64,000 bases of DNA, taken from contig CAWJKP010000005.1 of NCBI GenBank assembly GCA_963843465.1, forward strand, positions 634,711 through 698,710. The letters are read 5' to 3'. Below the pieces are notes generated by a model. That model saw only the letters and a list, made by a program, of their open reading frames with translations. It had not been told where the DNA came from and made no database searches. The stretch's first letter is position 1. The number at the start of each line of letters is the position of its first letter. A program made the translations under genes and the position numbers. The stretch comes from CAWJKP01 sp963843465 (GTDB lineage Bacteria > Planctomycetota > Planctomycetia > Pirellulales > Thermoguttaceae). This document shows positions 26,302 through 35,999 of the stretch, in pieces.

Positions 26302-27213
26302 ATGGCCCCACGCGAGCAGTTTACGAACCTGGCGGCCACGACGCTTGCCTCTGCGGCCGGGTCGTCGGATGCGACGATCACCGTGGCCAGCAGCGCTTCC
26401 TTTCCGGCTTCCGGCAACTTCCGCCTGATTATTGATACCGAGTTGCTGCTTTGCACGGGCGTCTCGGGCGTCACGCTGACGGTGACACGCGGGATCGAGG
26501 GCACGACGGCGGCCTCGCACGCCAGCGCGGCGGTCGTGGCGCACATCCTGACGGCCGGCGGTCTGACTGCTCTCTTGCAGGATAGCGTGCCCTTGGCGGC
26601 CATCAGCCGGCCGTCGTTCCGGCTGCTGGACATCAACGGAAACCCTTTGACGCTCGGCAATTTCACCATCAACGACAAGAGCAACATCGGGGCCGCACGG
26701 CAGGTTGGCAACCAGATCCAGATCCTCACGCAACCGACCGGCGGCGCTTACCACGGGACCTGGTTGCTTCGAGCGCTGACAGCCACCCGCCCCTGCACGA
26801 TAATCGCTTGCGTCGGCGGTATCAACATCGACGACGTATCACCCAACGTGAATTATCTTGGCATCGGCCTGTGCGACTCCGTCTACGGAGATGCCTACGG
26901 CATTGTCTATTGCCCGGCTGCAAATTCCAATATCGGCGTCGCCGGCTGGACGGATTCTGACACGGAGAGCACCTGGCTGCTGAGCCTTGCGTCTACCTGC
27001 CGCATCTCACGGGCGTGGATGAAGATCACCATTGATGCGAGCCACACGGCGACCTACTCGGTCTCCGCGGACGGAGTGAACTGGCTGGTGCTCACCACGT
27101 CTGCTGACTATTACACGCACAGCGGCGACCTCTTCAACCAGGCGTTCTTCATGGTCGGCAGCAACAATGCCCAGCAGACTTCGGGCAGCCTCCTGGCTTG
27201 GAGCGAATCATGA
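26302..27213 (+). CDS. Tail-tip / adhesion paralogue 1
   Basis: This 303-residue protein shares its first 110 residues with the next two genes: REQFTNLAATTLASAAGS, SFPASGNFRLIIDTELLLCT, VTRGIEGTTAASHASA and PSFRLLDINGNPLT. The middle and end (RISRAWMKITIDASHTATYS, SADGVNWLVLTTSADYY, GSLLAWSES) form a jelly-roll-like domain, also seen in paralogues 2 and 3. It lacks their C-terminal LamG domain. It overlaps the next start by ATGA at 27210-27213. Probably a trimmed copy of the ancestral gene; a host-surface-binding role is inferred. Confidence 0.6.
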   Translation: MAPREQFTNLAATTLASAAGSSDATITVASSASFPASGNFRLIIDTELLLCTGVSGVTLTVTRGIEGTTAASHASAAVVAHILTAGGLTALLQDSVPLAAISRPSFRLLDINGNPLTLGNFTINDKSNIGAARQVGNQIQILTQPTGGAYHGTWLLRALTATRPCTIIACVGGINIDDVSPNVNYLGIGLCDSVYGDAYGIVYCPAANSNIGVAGWTDSDTESTWLLSLASTCRISRAWMKITIDASHTATYSVSADGVNWLVLTTSADYYTHSGDLFNQAFFMVGSNNAQQTSGSLLAWSES

Positions 27214-28880
27214 GCAGCCGCGAGCTACTGATGAACAACGCCGCCACGACGTTGACCAGCGCCCTGAGCAGTTCGGCCACGACGCTGAGCGTGGCCAGCG
27301 CCAGCCTCTTTCCCGCCACTGGCGACTTCCGCCTGCTGGTCGAGCTGGAGGTGATGCTTTGCACGGCCATCTCGGGCACGACCCTGACGGTGGTCCGCGG
27401 AGTGGAAGGGACGACGGCGGCAAGCCATGCCAGCGGCGTTGCCGTGGTCAACGTCTTGACCCAGGGGGCCCTTCAGACACTTCTCGGTGACAACGTCCCT
27501 CTGGCCGGCCAGCGACCGCCCTTGCGGCTCGTGGACGCTTCGGGAAACCCCTTGACGACGGCCAGCTTCGGCGTGGTCAGTGTCGGACCGCCGCCTGTCG
27601 TCAAGCAAAGGGGCACGGCGATTACGGTCGCACGCAACGGCATGGCCAGCCAGGTGTTTGGCACCTGGCTGACACGCCCGCTGCCGTCCCAGCGCCCCGC
27701 GGTGCTGACGGCTTGCGTGGACGGCATGGGGCTGTACGGGGGCTACTTGGAAGTTGGCGTGGGACTGTACTGCTCGTCCACGGGCAAGGCCGTCGCTTTC
27801 ATCTACCAGCCCATGAACGTCATGGGTGCTTTCTTATACATCACCCAGTTCAGCGCCCCAACGACCACCAGCGGCGGGTCTTCCGGCGTAGTCTACGGCT
27901 ACGGCACATCCGGCACCGCCAACCCCGGCCCCACGCCGCACCTGTGGATGCGGATTTGTTACACGGGCGACGGCTACAGCTACAGCATTTCGGACACTGG
28001 CATCAATTGGATGACGCTCCTTTCTCAGCGGGTGGGCGACTTCTTCAGCACCGCACCGGACAGCCTGATCTTCGTGGACCTGGCGGACAGCCCCTATCCC
28101 AGTGCGGCGAACCTGCTGGCTTGGGACGAGGGGGCCAACGTGGCGGAGTCGGGCCTGGTGAGCTGGTATCCTTGCAACGAAAATCCCGTCCAATCGACGC
28201 TCTTCGATCACGGGCCGGCGGAACTGCACCAGCGGATTTACGCCACGATCAGCGGCGGCCAGGTTGCCACCCCTGCCACGACCCTGGACTCCCCCAGCGC
28301 GCTTCCCGGGCGGCAGACCTTGAACTTCAACGGAACCTCGAACTACACCCAGACCACGGACTGGGAGTTGTTGCCCTTGGGCAGCACGCCCCGCACGGTC
28401 TCGCTGTGGTTCAAGTGTGCTTCGGCCAGTGCAATTCCCTCGGAATACGCGCTGCTGGGCTGGGGCTACAACACTTATGGACAGTTCTTCCAATTGTCAC
28501 TGGCCACGGCCGGCCTGGAGCTTGACGTTGATGGCGGCAACGCCACCGCGACCGTGACCCCGGGGACCAATTTCTCAGGCTCGACGTGGCCGGACACCGG
28601 CTGGCACCACTTGGCGGTGGTCGTGCCCACGAGTTGCACCAGCAACGCCCAGATCGTCTTTTACCTGGACGGTGCGCTGCTGACGACCACAGGGCACAGC
28701 GACACCCACGTGGTGAACACGCAGCCTGGCAACGTCTTCTTCGGCCGCAACCCGGGTGCAAGCAACTATTTTCCGGGCAAGGTCTGCGACGTGCGGGTCT
28801 ACAACACTGCCCTCACCTCGACCGGGATCGGCAACCTTTACAGCGGCTTGAACGCGGACGGCTCGGCGGTGGCTTTGTAG
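27210..28880 (+). CDS. Tail-tip / adhesion paralogue 2 with LamG-like domain
   Basis: ATG 27210 overlaps the previous stop. The N-terminal block matches paralogue 1 (RELLMNNAATTLTSALSS, LFPATGDFRLLVELEVMLCT, VVRGVEGTTAASHASG). A jelly-roll part follows (LWMRICYTGDGYSYSISDTG, ANLLAWDEGANVAESGLVSW). The C-terminal 200 residues are a laminin-G/concanavalin-like domain: RQTLNFNGTSNYTQTTDW, TPRTVSLWFKC, GWHHLAVVVPTSC, QIVFYLDGALLTTTG, GKVCDVRVYNTALTSTGIGN. LamG folds bind glycans, so this is a candidate receptor-binding protein. Length 556 residues. Confidence 0.7.
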   Translation: MSSRELLMNNAATTLTSALSSSATTLSVASASLFPATGDFRLLVELEVMLCTAISGTTLTVVRGVEGTTAASHASGVAVVNVLTQGALQTLLGDNVPLAGQRPPLRLVDASGNPLTTASFGVVSVGPPPVVKQRGTAITVARNGMASQVFGTWLTRPLPSQRPAVLTACVDGMGLYGGYLEVGVGLYCSSTGKAVAFIYQPMNVMGAFLYITQFSAPTTTSGGSSGVVYGYGTSGTANPGPTPHLWMRICYTGDGYSYSISDTGINWMTLLSQRVGDFFSTAPDSLIFVDLADSPYPSAANLLAWDEGANVAESGLVSWYPCNENPVQSTLFDHGPAELHQRIYATISGGQVATPATTLDSPSALPGRQTLNFNGTSNYTQTTDWELLPLGSTPRTVSLWFKCASASAIPSEYALLGWGYNTYGQFFQLSLATAGLELDVDGGNATATVTPGTNFSGSTWPDTGWHHLAVVVPTSCTSNAQIVFYLDGALLTTTGHSDTHVVNTQPGNVFFGRNPGASNYFPGKVCDVRVYNTALTSTGIGNLYSGLNADGSAVAL

Positions 28881-28892
28881 GCGAGGTGCGGC

Positions 28893-30545
28893 ATGGCGGT
28901 ACGACGCGAGCAACTTGTCGATGCGGCCGTGACGACGCTGTCGGCCGCCATCACCACGACGACGGCGACGACCTTGACGGTCGCCAGCGCCGCCGCGCTT
29001 CCGGCCACGGGTGACTTTCGCCTGCTGGTGGACAGCGAGGTCATGCTCTGCACCGGCTGCTCCGGCACGACCTTGACCGTCGCACGGGGCATCGAAGGCA
29101 CTACGGCCGCCACGCACGCCTCTGCCGCGCCGGTCCTCGTGATCCTGACAGCAGGCAGTTTGCAGACCTTCCTGGCGGACAATTGCTCCTGGGCGGCAGT
29201 TCAGCCTCCCCTTCGCATCGTGAACTCCTCCGGCACTGCCCTGGTTGTCAGCGATTTTACGAAGGTGGACTCGCACAGTGACACCACGGTCACGCAGACC
29301 GGAAGCGCGCTGACGATCGCCAAGACCGGCGGCAGCAGCTACGAGGGCGTGTACCTGACCCGGCCCATGCCTAGCGCCACCAACGGCGTGGTTACGCTGG
29401 TGGCCTGTGTGGATGCGGCGACCTACATCAACTACGGCACCGGCGGCCTTGTAGGGATCGGCTTCCGCGACAGTACGCACGGGCAGGCCGAGCTGGTGCT
29501 CTGGTCGTCTGCGGGCCCGAGCATCACGGTTCGTGCCCCGGCGACCGCGGATAGCACGACGCCTGCCAAGTTGGCATTGACGACCATCTCCCCCACGGAT
29601 CGCCTTTGGCTGAAGGCGGTCCGCTGCACCTCGGAAAACGGTGAGACGGGTTGCGGCTTTTACATCTCCAACAACGGGGTCGATTGGATTCCGGTCTACG
29701 GATGCGCCGCCCCCAGCGACACCACCTTTAACCCCAGCGGCTACGAGCCCGACCAACTGGTCTTCTATTGCTCGACCTCCAACTCCACCCCTACGTCGGT
29801 GGTGCTGCTGGCCTGGGACGAGGGAGCGTCCAGCGGCCAGCCCGAGGCCGGCTTGGTCGGCTGGTACAAGCTGAATGAGACCGTTACCACGGGCGGCTAC
29901 GCGGACTCCTCCGGTTTCCAGATTTGTCTGAACCCGTCGTCGGGCTACCCGACCGTCTCCACGGACGTGCCGGCCGCCCTGACGAACCCTGCCTGGCGTA
30001 GCGCCCTGTTCAACGGCTCCGACGACGTTTACAAGAGCGGCGGCGTTTGCGACTGGCCCCTACCATTGTCCACGGCACCGAGAACCATTTCCGTCTGGTT
30101 CAAGTGCCCGTCCACCTGGAGCACCACCCGTAGCAACGTCGCCTTTTGCTATGGCCAAAGCAGCTCCGGGAAGAACATCAATATCTACATGCAGCCTTCG
30201 GGCCTGGGCCTGAACTGCTATTCGGGCGGTGTCGTCTCCACCAGCACGATCACCGCCGACACCTGGCACCACGGTGTCTGGATCGTGCCCAGCGGCTTTA
30301 CGGCGAACTCCCAGGTGCTGTTCTACTTGGACGGAGTGCTCCAAACGACGGGCACCGCCAGTGGATCGAATATCAGCACGGCCACCGGGTTTGTGGAGCT
30401 AGGCACTGGCGAGAGCACCTTGTCGAACATGCCCTTCATCGGCAACCTCTGCGACCTGCGCATCTACAACCGGGCCCTCACTTCGACCGAGGTCACGAAT
30501 CTGTACAGCGGATTGAACGCGGATGGCACGACGGTCGTACTTTAG
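28893..30545 (+). CDS. Tail-tip / adhesion paralogue 3 with LamG-like domain
   Basis: 550 residues. The N-terminal block is RREQLVDAAVTTLSAAI, ALPATGDFRLLVDSEVMLCT, VARGIEGTTAATHASA. The centre has RLWLKAVRCTSENGETGCGF and LLAWDEGASSGQPEAGLVGW. The LamG domain reads WRSALFNGSDDVYKSG, APRTISVWFKCP, WHHGVWIVPSGFTANSQVLF, LDGVLQTTGTA, LCDLRIYNRALTSTEVTNLY. The ending YSGLNADGTTVVL matches paralogue 2 (YSGLNADGSAVAL), showing that the two arose by full-length duplication. The gap to paralogue 2 is 12 bases. Confidence 0.7.
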   Translation: MAVRREQLVDAAVTTLSAAITTTTATTLTVASAAALPATGDFRLLVDSEVMLCTGCSGTTLTVARGIEGTTAATHASAAPVLVILTAGSLQTFLADNCSWAAVQPPLRIVNSSGTALVVSDFTKVDSHSDTTVTQTGSALTIAKTGGSSYEGVYLTRPMPSATNGVVTLVACVDAATYINYGTGGLVGIGFRDSTHGQAELVLWSSAGPSITVRAPATADSTTPAKLALTTISPTDRLWLKAVRCTSENGETGCGFYISNNGVDWIPVYGCAAPSDTTFNPSGYEPDQLVFYCSTSNSTPTSVVLLAWDEGASSGQPEAGLVGWYKLNETVTTGGYADSSGFQICLNPSSGYPTVSTDVPAALTNPAWRSALFNGSDDVYKSGGVCDWPLPLSTAPRTISVWFKCPSTWSTTRSNVAFCYGQSSSGKNINIYMQPSGLGLNCYSGGVVSTSTITADTWHHGVWIVPSGFTANSQVLFYLDGVLQTTGTASGSNISTATGFVELGTGESTLSNMPFIGNLCDLRIYNRALTSTEVTNLYSGLNADGTTVVL

Positions 30546-30581
30546 TGGCCGCCTTTAACGACACCCGGGCGAGGTGATAAC

Positions 30582-32180
30582 ATGGCTGCAACTACCGGCA
30601 GGCTGGGTGTCGCCAACGCGGAACTGGGCAACATTGTCCTTGGTCAGGACACGGTGGTCAGTGCGCACACCGCCAGTGCCTTAGATCCCCTGACGTTGAA
30701 CGATGCCGCAAACGTCGGGCACGCTGCCGCTCGCTCCACCCTCTCCGCTCTCTCGCTCGGCGATCAAGCTGTGCTGTGTCATGTCGCCTCACGGGCGGCG
30801 ACCGACACCTTGGCGGTTGCGGACCAGGCCCAATCTGCCTGGGTTTACATTGTCGGTGCGACCGATAGCCTGTCGCTCCATGAGGATGCCATCGGCCCGA
30901 GCGGCAAGAGTGTCACCGATCCGCTGACGGTCTCCCAGACTGCGACGGTCCAGAAAATAGCCAGCCCGCAGGCCACCGACCTCATTGTGGTGGCGGACAC
31001 GGCGGCCGGCTTCAACCCCGTGATCCACGCCGGCGCGACTGACATGCTGTCGCTGGCGGACACGGCGGCCGGCTCCAACCCTGTGGTCCAGGCCGGCGCG
31101 ACCGACGTGCTGTCGCTGGTGGATACGGCCGCCGGCCACGACACCACCCAGCGCCTGGACGCGATCGACCAGATACCTGTCCAGGATTCGACGGCCGTCT
31201 GGCAGCAGAAACACTGGAGCCTCCAGGTCACCGATGCGATTGGCATTGCCGATGCGGCCAATGAGATCGGCCCGATCTACGCCGGCGCAGTGGACGTGCT
31301 GCAAACGTCGGACCAGGTTTGGGATTCGACGAACAATGTCTCGCGGACCGTTTACACGGGCTTGCAGGACAGCAACTCGCAGGTCATCTGGCACGCCGCT
31401 CAGAGCGTGGCCGATCGGCTCTCCTTCGGCGAGTCGATCCAGGTCGGCGTCATCCGTTCTACGGCGATCGCGCTTGCGGCAACGGACGCCCTCAGCCTCA
31501 GTGATGCGGCCGTCAAGAGCCCTTCGCCCGATGTCGTTGACGGGCTTGAATTGGGCGACATGGCTCTGGTCGCAGTCGGCAGGCCGACCACCGATCCGCT
31601 GACCATCGGCGACCGGGCCTCGGTGGTGGTCGTGCGGCTGTTGTCGGCCGAGGACAACATCGTCATTGAGCAGTCCTTCAGCTACACGCTGCCCTTTGGG
31701 CTGGTGAAGAGGGACTACCGGCCCTTCATCGGGGCGGGCACGGCAGGAAATCCCACGCCGCCCCCGGCCACCTTGGCCGGCTCCAACCCGGCGGCACCGG
31801 GGACCTTCACCCTGGTCTACCCGTCCACGGGAACGGCTACGGACACGCTGGTCCTGCGCGACCCGGAGTTCGGCAACAAGGACCGCTTGCAGTTCAACCG
31901 CATCTGCCGCGAGACGCGAGGCGGCACGCTGATCGTCTACGCGGACCCCATGTGGCCGAAGACGGAGACCCTGGTGCTGACCTTTTCCGCGCTCACGCCC
32001 ACGCAGGCGGAGGCCCTGCTGGAGTTCATGCTGAACCACATCGGGCTGGAGATCGGCCTGTGGGATTGGGAAGGCCATTACTGGGTGGGCGTTATCACCA
32101 ATCCCAATGACCCGGTGGTGGAAGACAGCAAGTACAGCTTCACGGCTGGCTTGGAGTTTGAGGGTCAACTGGTGTCGTAG
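30582..32180 (+). CDS. Repeat protein (A-T-D-x-L-S-L-x-D-x-A units) with distal-tail-like C-terminus
   Basis: Residues 1-380 hold about 16 degenerate units of roughly 22 residues with the pattern (A/V)TDxLSLxDxA, for example GATDMLSLADTAAGSN, GATDVLSLVDTAAGHD, AATDALSLSDAAVKS and PTTDPLTIGDRASV. The alternating hydrophobic/Asp pattern suggests a stacked beta (solenoid-like) rod, possibly Ca-binding through the Asp residues; this is inference. Residues 400-532 (LRDPEFGNKDRLQFNRICRE, EALLEFMLNHIGLEIGLWDW, EGHYWVGVITNPNDPV) match the whole of the next protein in pattern, so the rod is fused to a distal-tail-type domain. Confidence 0.6.
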   Translation: MAATTGRLGVANAELGNIVLGQDTVVSAHTASALDPLTLNDAANVGHAAARSTLSALSLGDQAVLCHVASRAATDTLAVADQAQSAWVYIVGATDSLSLHEDAIGPSGKSVTDPLTVSQTATVQKIASPQATDLIVVADTAAGFNPVIHAGATDMLSLADTAAGSNPVVQAGATDVLSLVDTAAGHDTTQRLDAIDQIPVQDSTAVWQQKHWSLQVTDAIGIADAANEIGPIYAGAVDVLQTSDQVWDSTNNVSRTVYTGLQDSNSQVIWHAAQSVADRLSFGESIQVGVIRSTAIALAATDALSLSDAAVKSPSPDVVDGLELGDMALVAVGRPTTDPLTIGDRASVVVVRLLSAEDNIVIEQSFSYTLPFGLVKRDYRPFIGAGTAGNPTPPPATLAGSNPAAPGTFTLVYPSTGTATDTLVLRDPEFGNKDRLQFNRICRETRGGTLIVYADPMWPKTETLVLTFSALTPTQAEALLEFMLNHIGLEIGLWDWEGHYWVGVITNPNDPVVEDSKYSFTAGLEFEGQLVS

Positions 32181-32201
32181 GCTCAGCAGTGGGAGTCGAT
32201 C

Positions 32202-32606
32202 ATGTTCTACCTCCAGGCCCCCTATCCGACGTTGCAGACCTTGACGGTTCTCCCCGAGCCGAAGTTCAGCGATGCCATGAACCTGACCGATGCGGTGATC
32301 GTGAAGCGGGCGATGGATGGCACACGTCGGACCTACGTCAAGACCAAGGGCGGCCGGCGGAGGCTGAAGTGGACCTTCCAATTGACCCGCAACAAGGGCT
32401 TGGAACTGCGGGCCTTCATCCAGTCCTACTTCGCCTCGAAGATTTGTGTGCTGGACCACTTGGGGCGGAACTGGGTCGGCTACTTCACTAGCAACCCCTT
32501 CGAGCTTGACACCCCCGAACGAGGTGCCCCGGCACGGCCGCCCTTGCTTCGCGGGGAGGTACAGGCCATTGAGCTGGAGTTCGAGGGAGTGCTGCAAACC
32601 GCCTAG
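32202..32606 (+). CDS. Distal-tail-like protein (134 aa)
   Basis: It reads QTLTVLPEPKFSDAMNLTD, KTKGGRRRLKWTFQL, ELRAFIQSYFASKICVLDHL and GRNWVGYFTSNPFEL, ending AIELEFEGVLQTA. It is a stand-alone version of the C-terminal domain of the preceding protein (D.EG..WVG.ITNP in one, DHLGRNWVGYFTSNP in the other). It is likely a tail-tip ring component next to the hub. Family not firmly recognised. Confidence 0.5.
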   Translation: MFYLQAPYPTLQTLTVLPEPKFSDAMNLTDAVIVKRAMDGTRRTYVKTKGGRRRLKWTFQLTRNKGLELRAFIQSYFASKICVLDHLGRNWVGYFTSNPFELDTPERGAPARPPLLRGEVQAIELEFEGVLQTA

Positions 32607-32626
32607 AGGCGTCCGCGGAATTCTGG

Positions 32627-32662
32627 AAACCAGTTCCGCCGTTCTTGCAACTCTTATAGCGG
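32627..32662 (+). promoter_or_regulatory. Phage-specific promoter candidate, copy a
   Basis: AAACCAG (32627-32633), 11 bases, TTGCAACTCTT (32645-32655), then ATAGCGG. It lies in the 103-base gap between the distal-tail and hub genes, 54 bases before ATG 32710. It is preceded by GGAATTCTGG, also seen in copy b. Confidence 0.7.
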
Positions 32663-32709
32663 GGCCTCGCGCCCATTGCACGTCCCCATTGCACGTTTGA
32701 GGTCTTGCC

Positions 32710-35700
32710 ATGCGAACGATTTCCTCCAACGGCCTGGCCAAGCTCGCCGCCCAGTACGGGACTGAGCCGATCTCGATCGTCGAGATCGACTGGCACAAGG
32801 GTGCTGCCACGCAGTCTTACGCCGACCGGGATCTTCCCGGGCCGCCGCCCATCCCAGGCAAGATCGTGGACCTGGGCGACCTGGACGACGTGCTGGACCT
32901 CTCCTTCAACGGCAGCTCGGCGCAGGTGGCCTTGACGCTGGACGATACGGACGGATCGCTCAAGGCGATCTTCGACGCCTACGACATCTACAACGTCCAC
33001 GTCCGCATCTATCAGTGGTTCACGGGGCTGGATCTGTCCGACAAGTTCCTGGTGTTCGCCGGGCGGATCAATACGCCGGTGACCTGGAACGAGCGCGACC
33101 GGACCCTGAAGGTCACCATCGTCTCGCCGCTGGAGAACCTGGAAGTCGGCTTCTCGGTGGAGGAGGGCGACTTTCCCTTTATCCCCAGCGAGATGATCGG
33201 CAAGCCCTGGCCGATGGTCTTCGGCGAGGTCATCGACTACGCCGCCCTGGAAGTCAACATGGCCATCGAGGGCGTGACCTTGGACCCCGTGGGGTTCGTG
33301 ACCTGGACCGGCGAGATCCTGCCGCTGTACGCCAACGGCACGGATTTCGACCCCTCCACGCTGTTCGGCCTCTGGAAGCAGGGCCAGCAGTTGAACGTCT
33401 ACAAGCAGGCGGCCGACCTCTGGGAGGACGTGGACCCCGTCCAGTACCAGCAGTACCTGGAGATGGCCCAGGCGATTTCCAACCAGATGGCCAACGAGGA
33501 ATTCCTGCTGAACAAGAAGGAAGCCTGCATGTTGGCTACCCGCGCCCGGCAGTTGTCGGAGCTGGCCGGGTATACCGGGGCCAATCCGATCCACATCCTG
33601 GGAGGAGAGGACTTCCCGCAGAACCAGCAAGTTCAGATCACCCTGGGCAGCGCCTACCTTACGGGGTCGTTCCAGGGCGAGCTTTTCACGATCACCTCCG
33701 CGGAGGACCCGCAGGTGATCGTGCGCTACAACCTGGAAGTGGCCAACGCGGAACTGAAGGCGGCGCAGCACCTGATTGATTGCCCGCTGCTGAATCCGCC
33801 GCCGGCGGCCACGCTGCACTTTACCGCCAACATCCCCTGCGGCAGCCTGGGTGATGTTATCAACTTCAACACGGGGGTCGCCACCAGCACGCTGAGCATG
33901 ATTAGCGCCTTGGGCGTGCCGATCACCCCCGGCGCTGCCCCTGCGGCTCCGAACCCCTGCGTGCTGGACGAGGCGGTCGTGATCCTCACGGTGCCCACCA
34001 ACCCCATCGTGAAGCCGCCGACGCTGACCGCCAAGCAGTTCTGGGCGGACGCCGGGGCCAAGGTCCAGTTGGGCGTCAACCAGGGCTGCAATTTCATCGC
34101 CTCCATCGTGCCCGGCCAGGTGCTCTGCGTCAAGGCGTTCCAGACGGTCAACGGCCAGCGGGTGCTGAACGTGGTGCCGCCGAGCTGGTACACGGTCGAG
34201 ACCGTCCAGTACGGCAGCATTACGGCCGTGCAGATCGTCCTCCAGCAGCGGCTCTCCCTGATGGTCTACCAGGACTTGAACAGCAACTGGATCACGGGCT
34301 GGTCGGACCAGCTTTACGTCACATTCCAGTCGTCGGTCGGCCCGAACATCGTGGACATCCTGGAGTACCTGATCGAGAACTACACGGACCTCACCTGGGA
34401 CGCGACCTCCTTCAACCACTGCCGCACGATGCTGGCCCCTTTCCCGGCCAACTTTCCCTTGCTGGAGCGCAAGAATGTGCTGCAAGTGCTCAAGGACATC
34501 GCCTTCCAGTGCCGCTGTGCGATCTGGATCGAGAACGAGGTGGTCTACCTCACCTACCTGCCGGAAGAGCCCACGCCGGTGGACACGATCACCGTCAGCG
34601 ACATCGACTCCGAGCACGGCATGGAGATCGCCTCCACGGACACGGAGAACCTGGTCACCAAGATGAACGTCAAGTGGCGGATGGGCTACGCCCCCGAGCC
34701 GGGAGAGCAGCAGGAGCAGTTGATCGTCTTGCGGCACAATGTCTCGCGCTATGGGCTCTGGGAGAAGGACTACGACTGGTGGATCTTCAATCAGCCGGAC
34801 ATCATCCTCAAGATGGCCACCTTCTGGCTCATCCGTTACTCCATGATCTGGAAGCGGATCAGGTTCCGCGCGTTCTTGAACAAGCTCAACCTGGAGACCT
34901 TCGACTGCGTGACGTTTGATGTCCCGGGGGCGGTGGCTTCGGCGGCCGTGCCCGTGCTGGTGCAGAAGGCCGCCTACAACTCGGCCGAGAACAGCATCGA
35001 CTTCGAGTGCGAGTGCCCCGTGAACGCCGGGGCGATGGTCCAGTTCCCCTACTACTGGCCTTCGGCCTTGCCGACCACGACCACCTGGCCGCCCGCGGTG
35101 ACGGAGACGGTGGGCTTCGGGGGCGGCGGCATCGGCATGAACGCCAACGGCCTCCTGCCGGTCGGCCAGTTGCCCTCGGCGAGCTACTACATCCCGGTCG
35201 GCCCCAACGGCAGCCTGACGGGCAACGGCTCGACGGTGCCCGCCGGCGGCGTGCGGCCTATCGCCCAGGGGGTCTTTGTCGGCGGCCCGAACGTGATCTT
35301 CGGTCCCCATCCCGACTGGGGCGACCCCACGCCGGGGGACACGGGTTTTGCGGCACAGCCGGTGGTCCTTCCCAACCAGTATACCAGCTACACCGTGGGA
35401 ACGCCTGCGCTGTTGGATCTGGCCCTGGACTACTTGGAGGAGTCGGTGATCTCCGACACCCCGCTCCCGGTGAGCGTGGTGATCGACCTTTCCACGACGA
35501 AGATCATGGACAGCAAGAATCCCGGTCCCAAGACCTTTGGCTACCTGGGGGATTTCTTTAGCCTGGGCCAGGTCGGTGCCCCGGTGATCGACCCCACGAA
35601 CACCAGCGCGACGTATGCCCTGAAGATGGATTTTGCGAAGGCCGAGGCCGCGTACACACCCGCCATGTCGGACTACCTCTACAACGTGCCGGGATCGGCA

Positions 35701-35976
35701 GCGACCGTGCAACTGGATGCCGTGGCCAATGTGGTGCGCGGCATCTCGGTAGGCTCGACGACTGCGATTGTGACGGCGGCCACTCAGCTTGGGACGGACG
35801 TTGCCCGGTTGGCGGCCGACGTGTCGAACCTGGCCCTCGGCATGGCCAGTACCGTGACTCTCATCGCGCCTTTTGTCTCTCAGGCGTGGGGGGCCACGCT
35901 GAATTCGGCCCAGTTCACGGCAATTCAGACCGACGCGAGCACTGTTGCGTCCCTGGTTTCGGCGATCGTTTACTAA
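32710..35976 (+). CDS. Tail hub / tip protein (1088 aa)
   Basis: It starts MRTISSNGLAKLAAQYGTEP, with LTLDDTDGSLKAIFDAYDIY, VRIYQWFTGLDLSDKFLVFAG and DRTLKVTIVSPLENLEVGFS in the first 170 residues. This is the pattern of baseplate-hub-type domains, in which a 'D.DG.L...' strand and an 'F.G.I..P..W' strand recur. The middle has FNHCRTMLAPFPANFPLLER, VLKDIAFQCRCAIWIENEVV and NLETFDCVTFDVPGAV, resembling the gp27/gpJ-like hub core. The C-terminal 200 residues are Ala/Thr-rich and helical. It probably joins the tail tube to fibres and opens on infection. Its own promoter candidate lies upstream. Confidence 0.6.
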   Translation: MRTISSNGLAKLAAQYGTEPISIVEIDWHKGAATQSYADRDLPGPPPIPGKIVDLGDLDDVLDLSFNGSSAQVALTLDDTDGSLKAIFDAYDIYNVHVRIYQWFTGLDLSDKFLVFAGRINTPVTWNERDRTLKVTIVSPLENLEVGFSVEEGDFPFIPSEMIGKPWPMVFGEVIDYAALEVNMAIEGVTLDPVGFVTWTGEILPLYANGTDFDPSTLFGLWKQGQQLNVYKQAADLWEDVDPVQYQQYLEMAQAISNQMANEEFLLNKKEACMLATRARQLSELAGYTGANPIHILGGEDFPQNQQVQITLGSAYLTGSFQGELFTITSAEDPQVIVRYNLEVANAELKAAQHLIDCPLLNPPPAATLHFTANIPCGSLGDVINFNTGVATSTLSMISALGVPITPGAAPAAPNPCVLDEAVVILTVPTNPIVKPPTLTAKQFWADAGAKVQLGVNQGCNFIASIVPGQVLCVKAFQTVNGQRVLNVVPPSWYTVETVQYGSITAVQIVLQQRLSLMVYQDLNSNWITGWSDQLYVTFQSSVGPNIVDILEYLIENYTDLTWDATSFNHCRTMLAPFPANFPLLERKNVLQVLKDIAFQCRCAIWIENEVVYLTYLPEEPTPVDTITVSDIDSEHGMEIASTDTENLVTKMNVKWRMGYAPEPGEQQEQLIVLRHNVSRYGLWEKDYDWWIFNQPDIILKMATFWLIRYSMIWKRIRFRAFLNKLNLETFDCVTFDVPGAVASAAVPVLVQKAAYNSAENSIDFECECPVNAGAMVQFPYYWPSALPTTTTWPPAVTETVGFGGGGIGMNANGLLPVGQLPSASYYIPVGPNGSLTGNGSTVPAGGVRPIAQGVFVGGPNVIFGPHPDWGDPTPGDTGFAAQPVVLPNQYTSYTVGTPALLDLALDYLEESVISDTPLPVSVVIDLSTTKIMDSKNPGPKTFGYLGDFFSLGQVGAPVIDPTNTSATYALKMDFAKAEAAYTPAMSDYLYNVPGSAATVQLDAVANVVRGISVGSTTAIVTAATQLGTDVARLAADVSNLALGMASTVTLIAPFVSQAWGATLNSAQFTAIQTDASTVASLVSAIVY

Positions 35977-35999
35977 CCTTTTCGTGAAGGAGGCATCTC

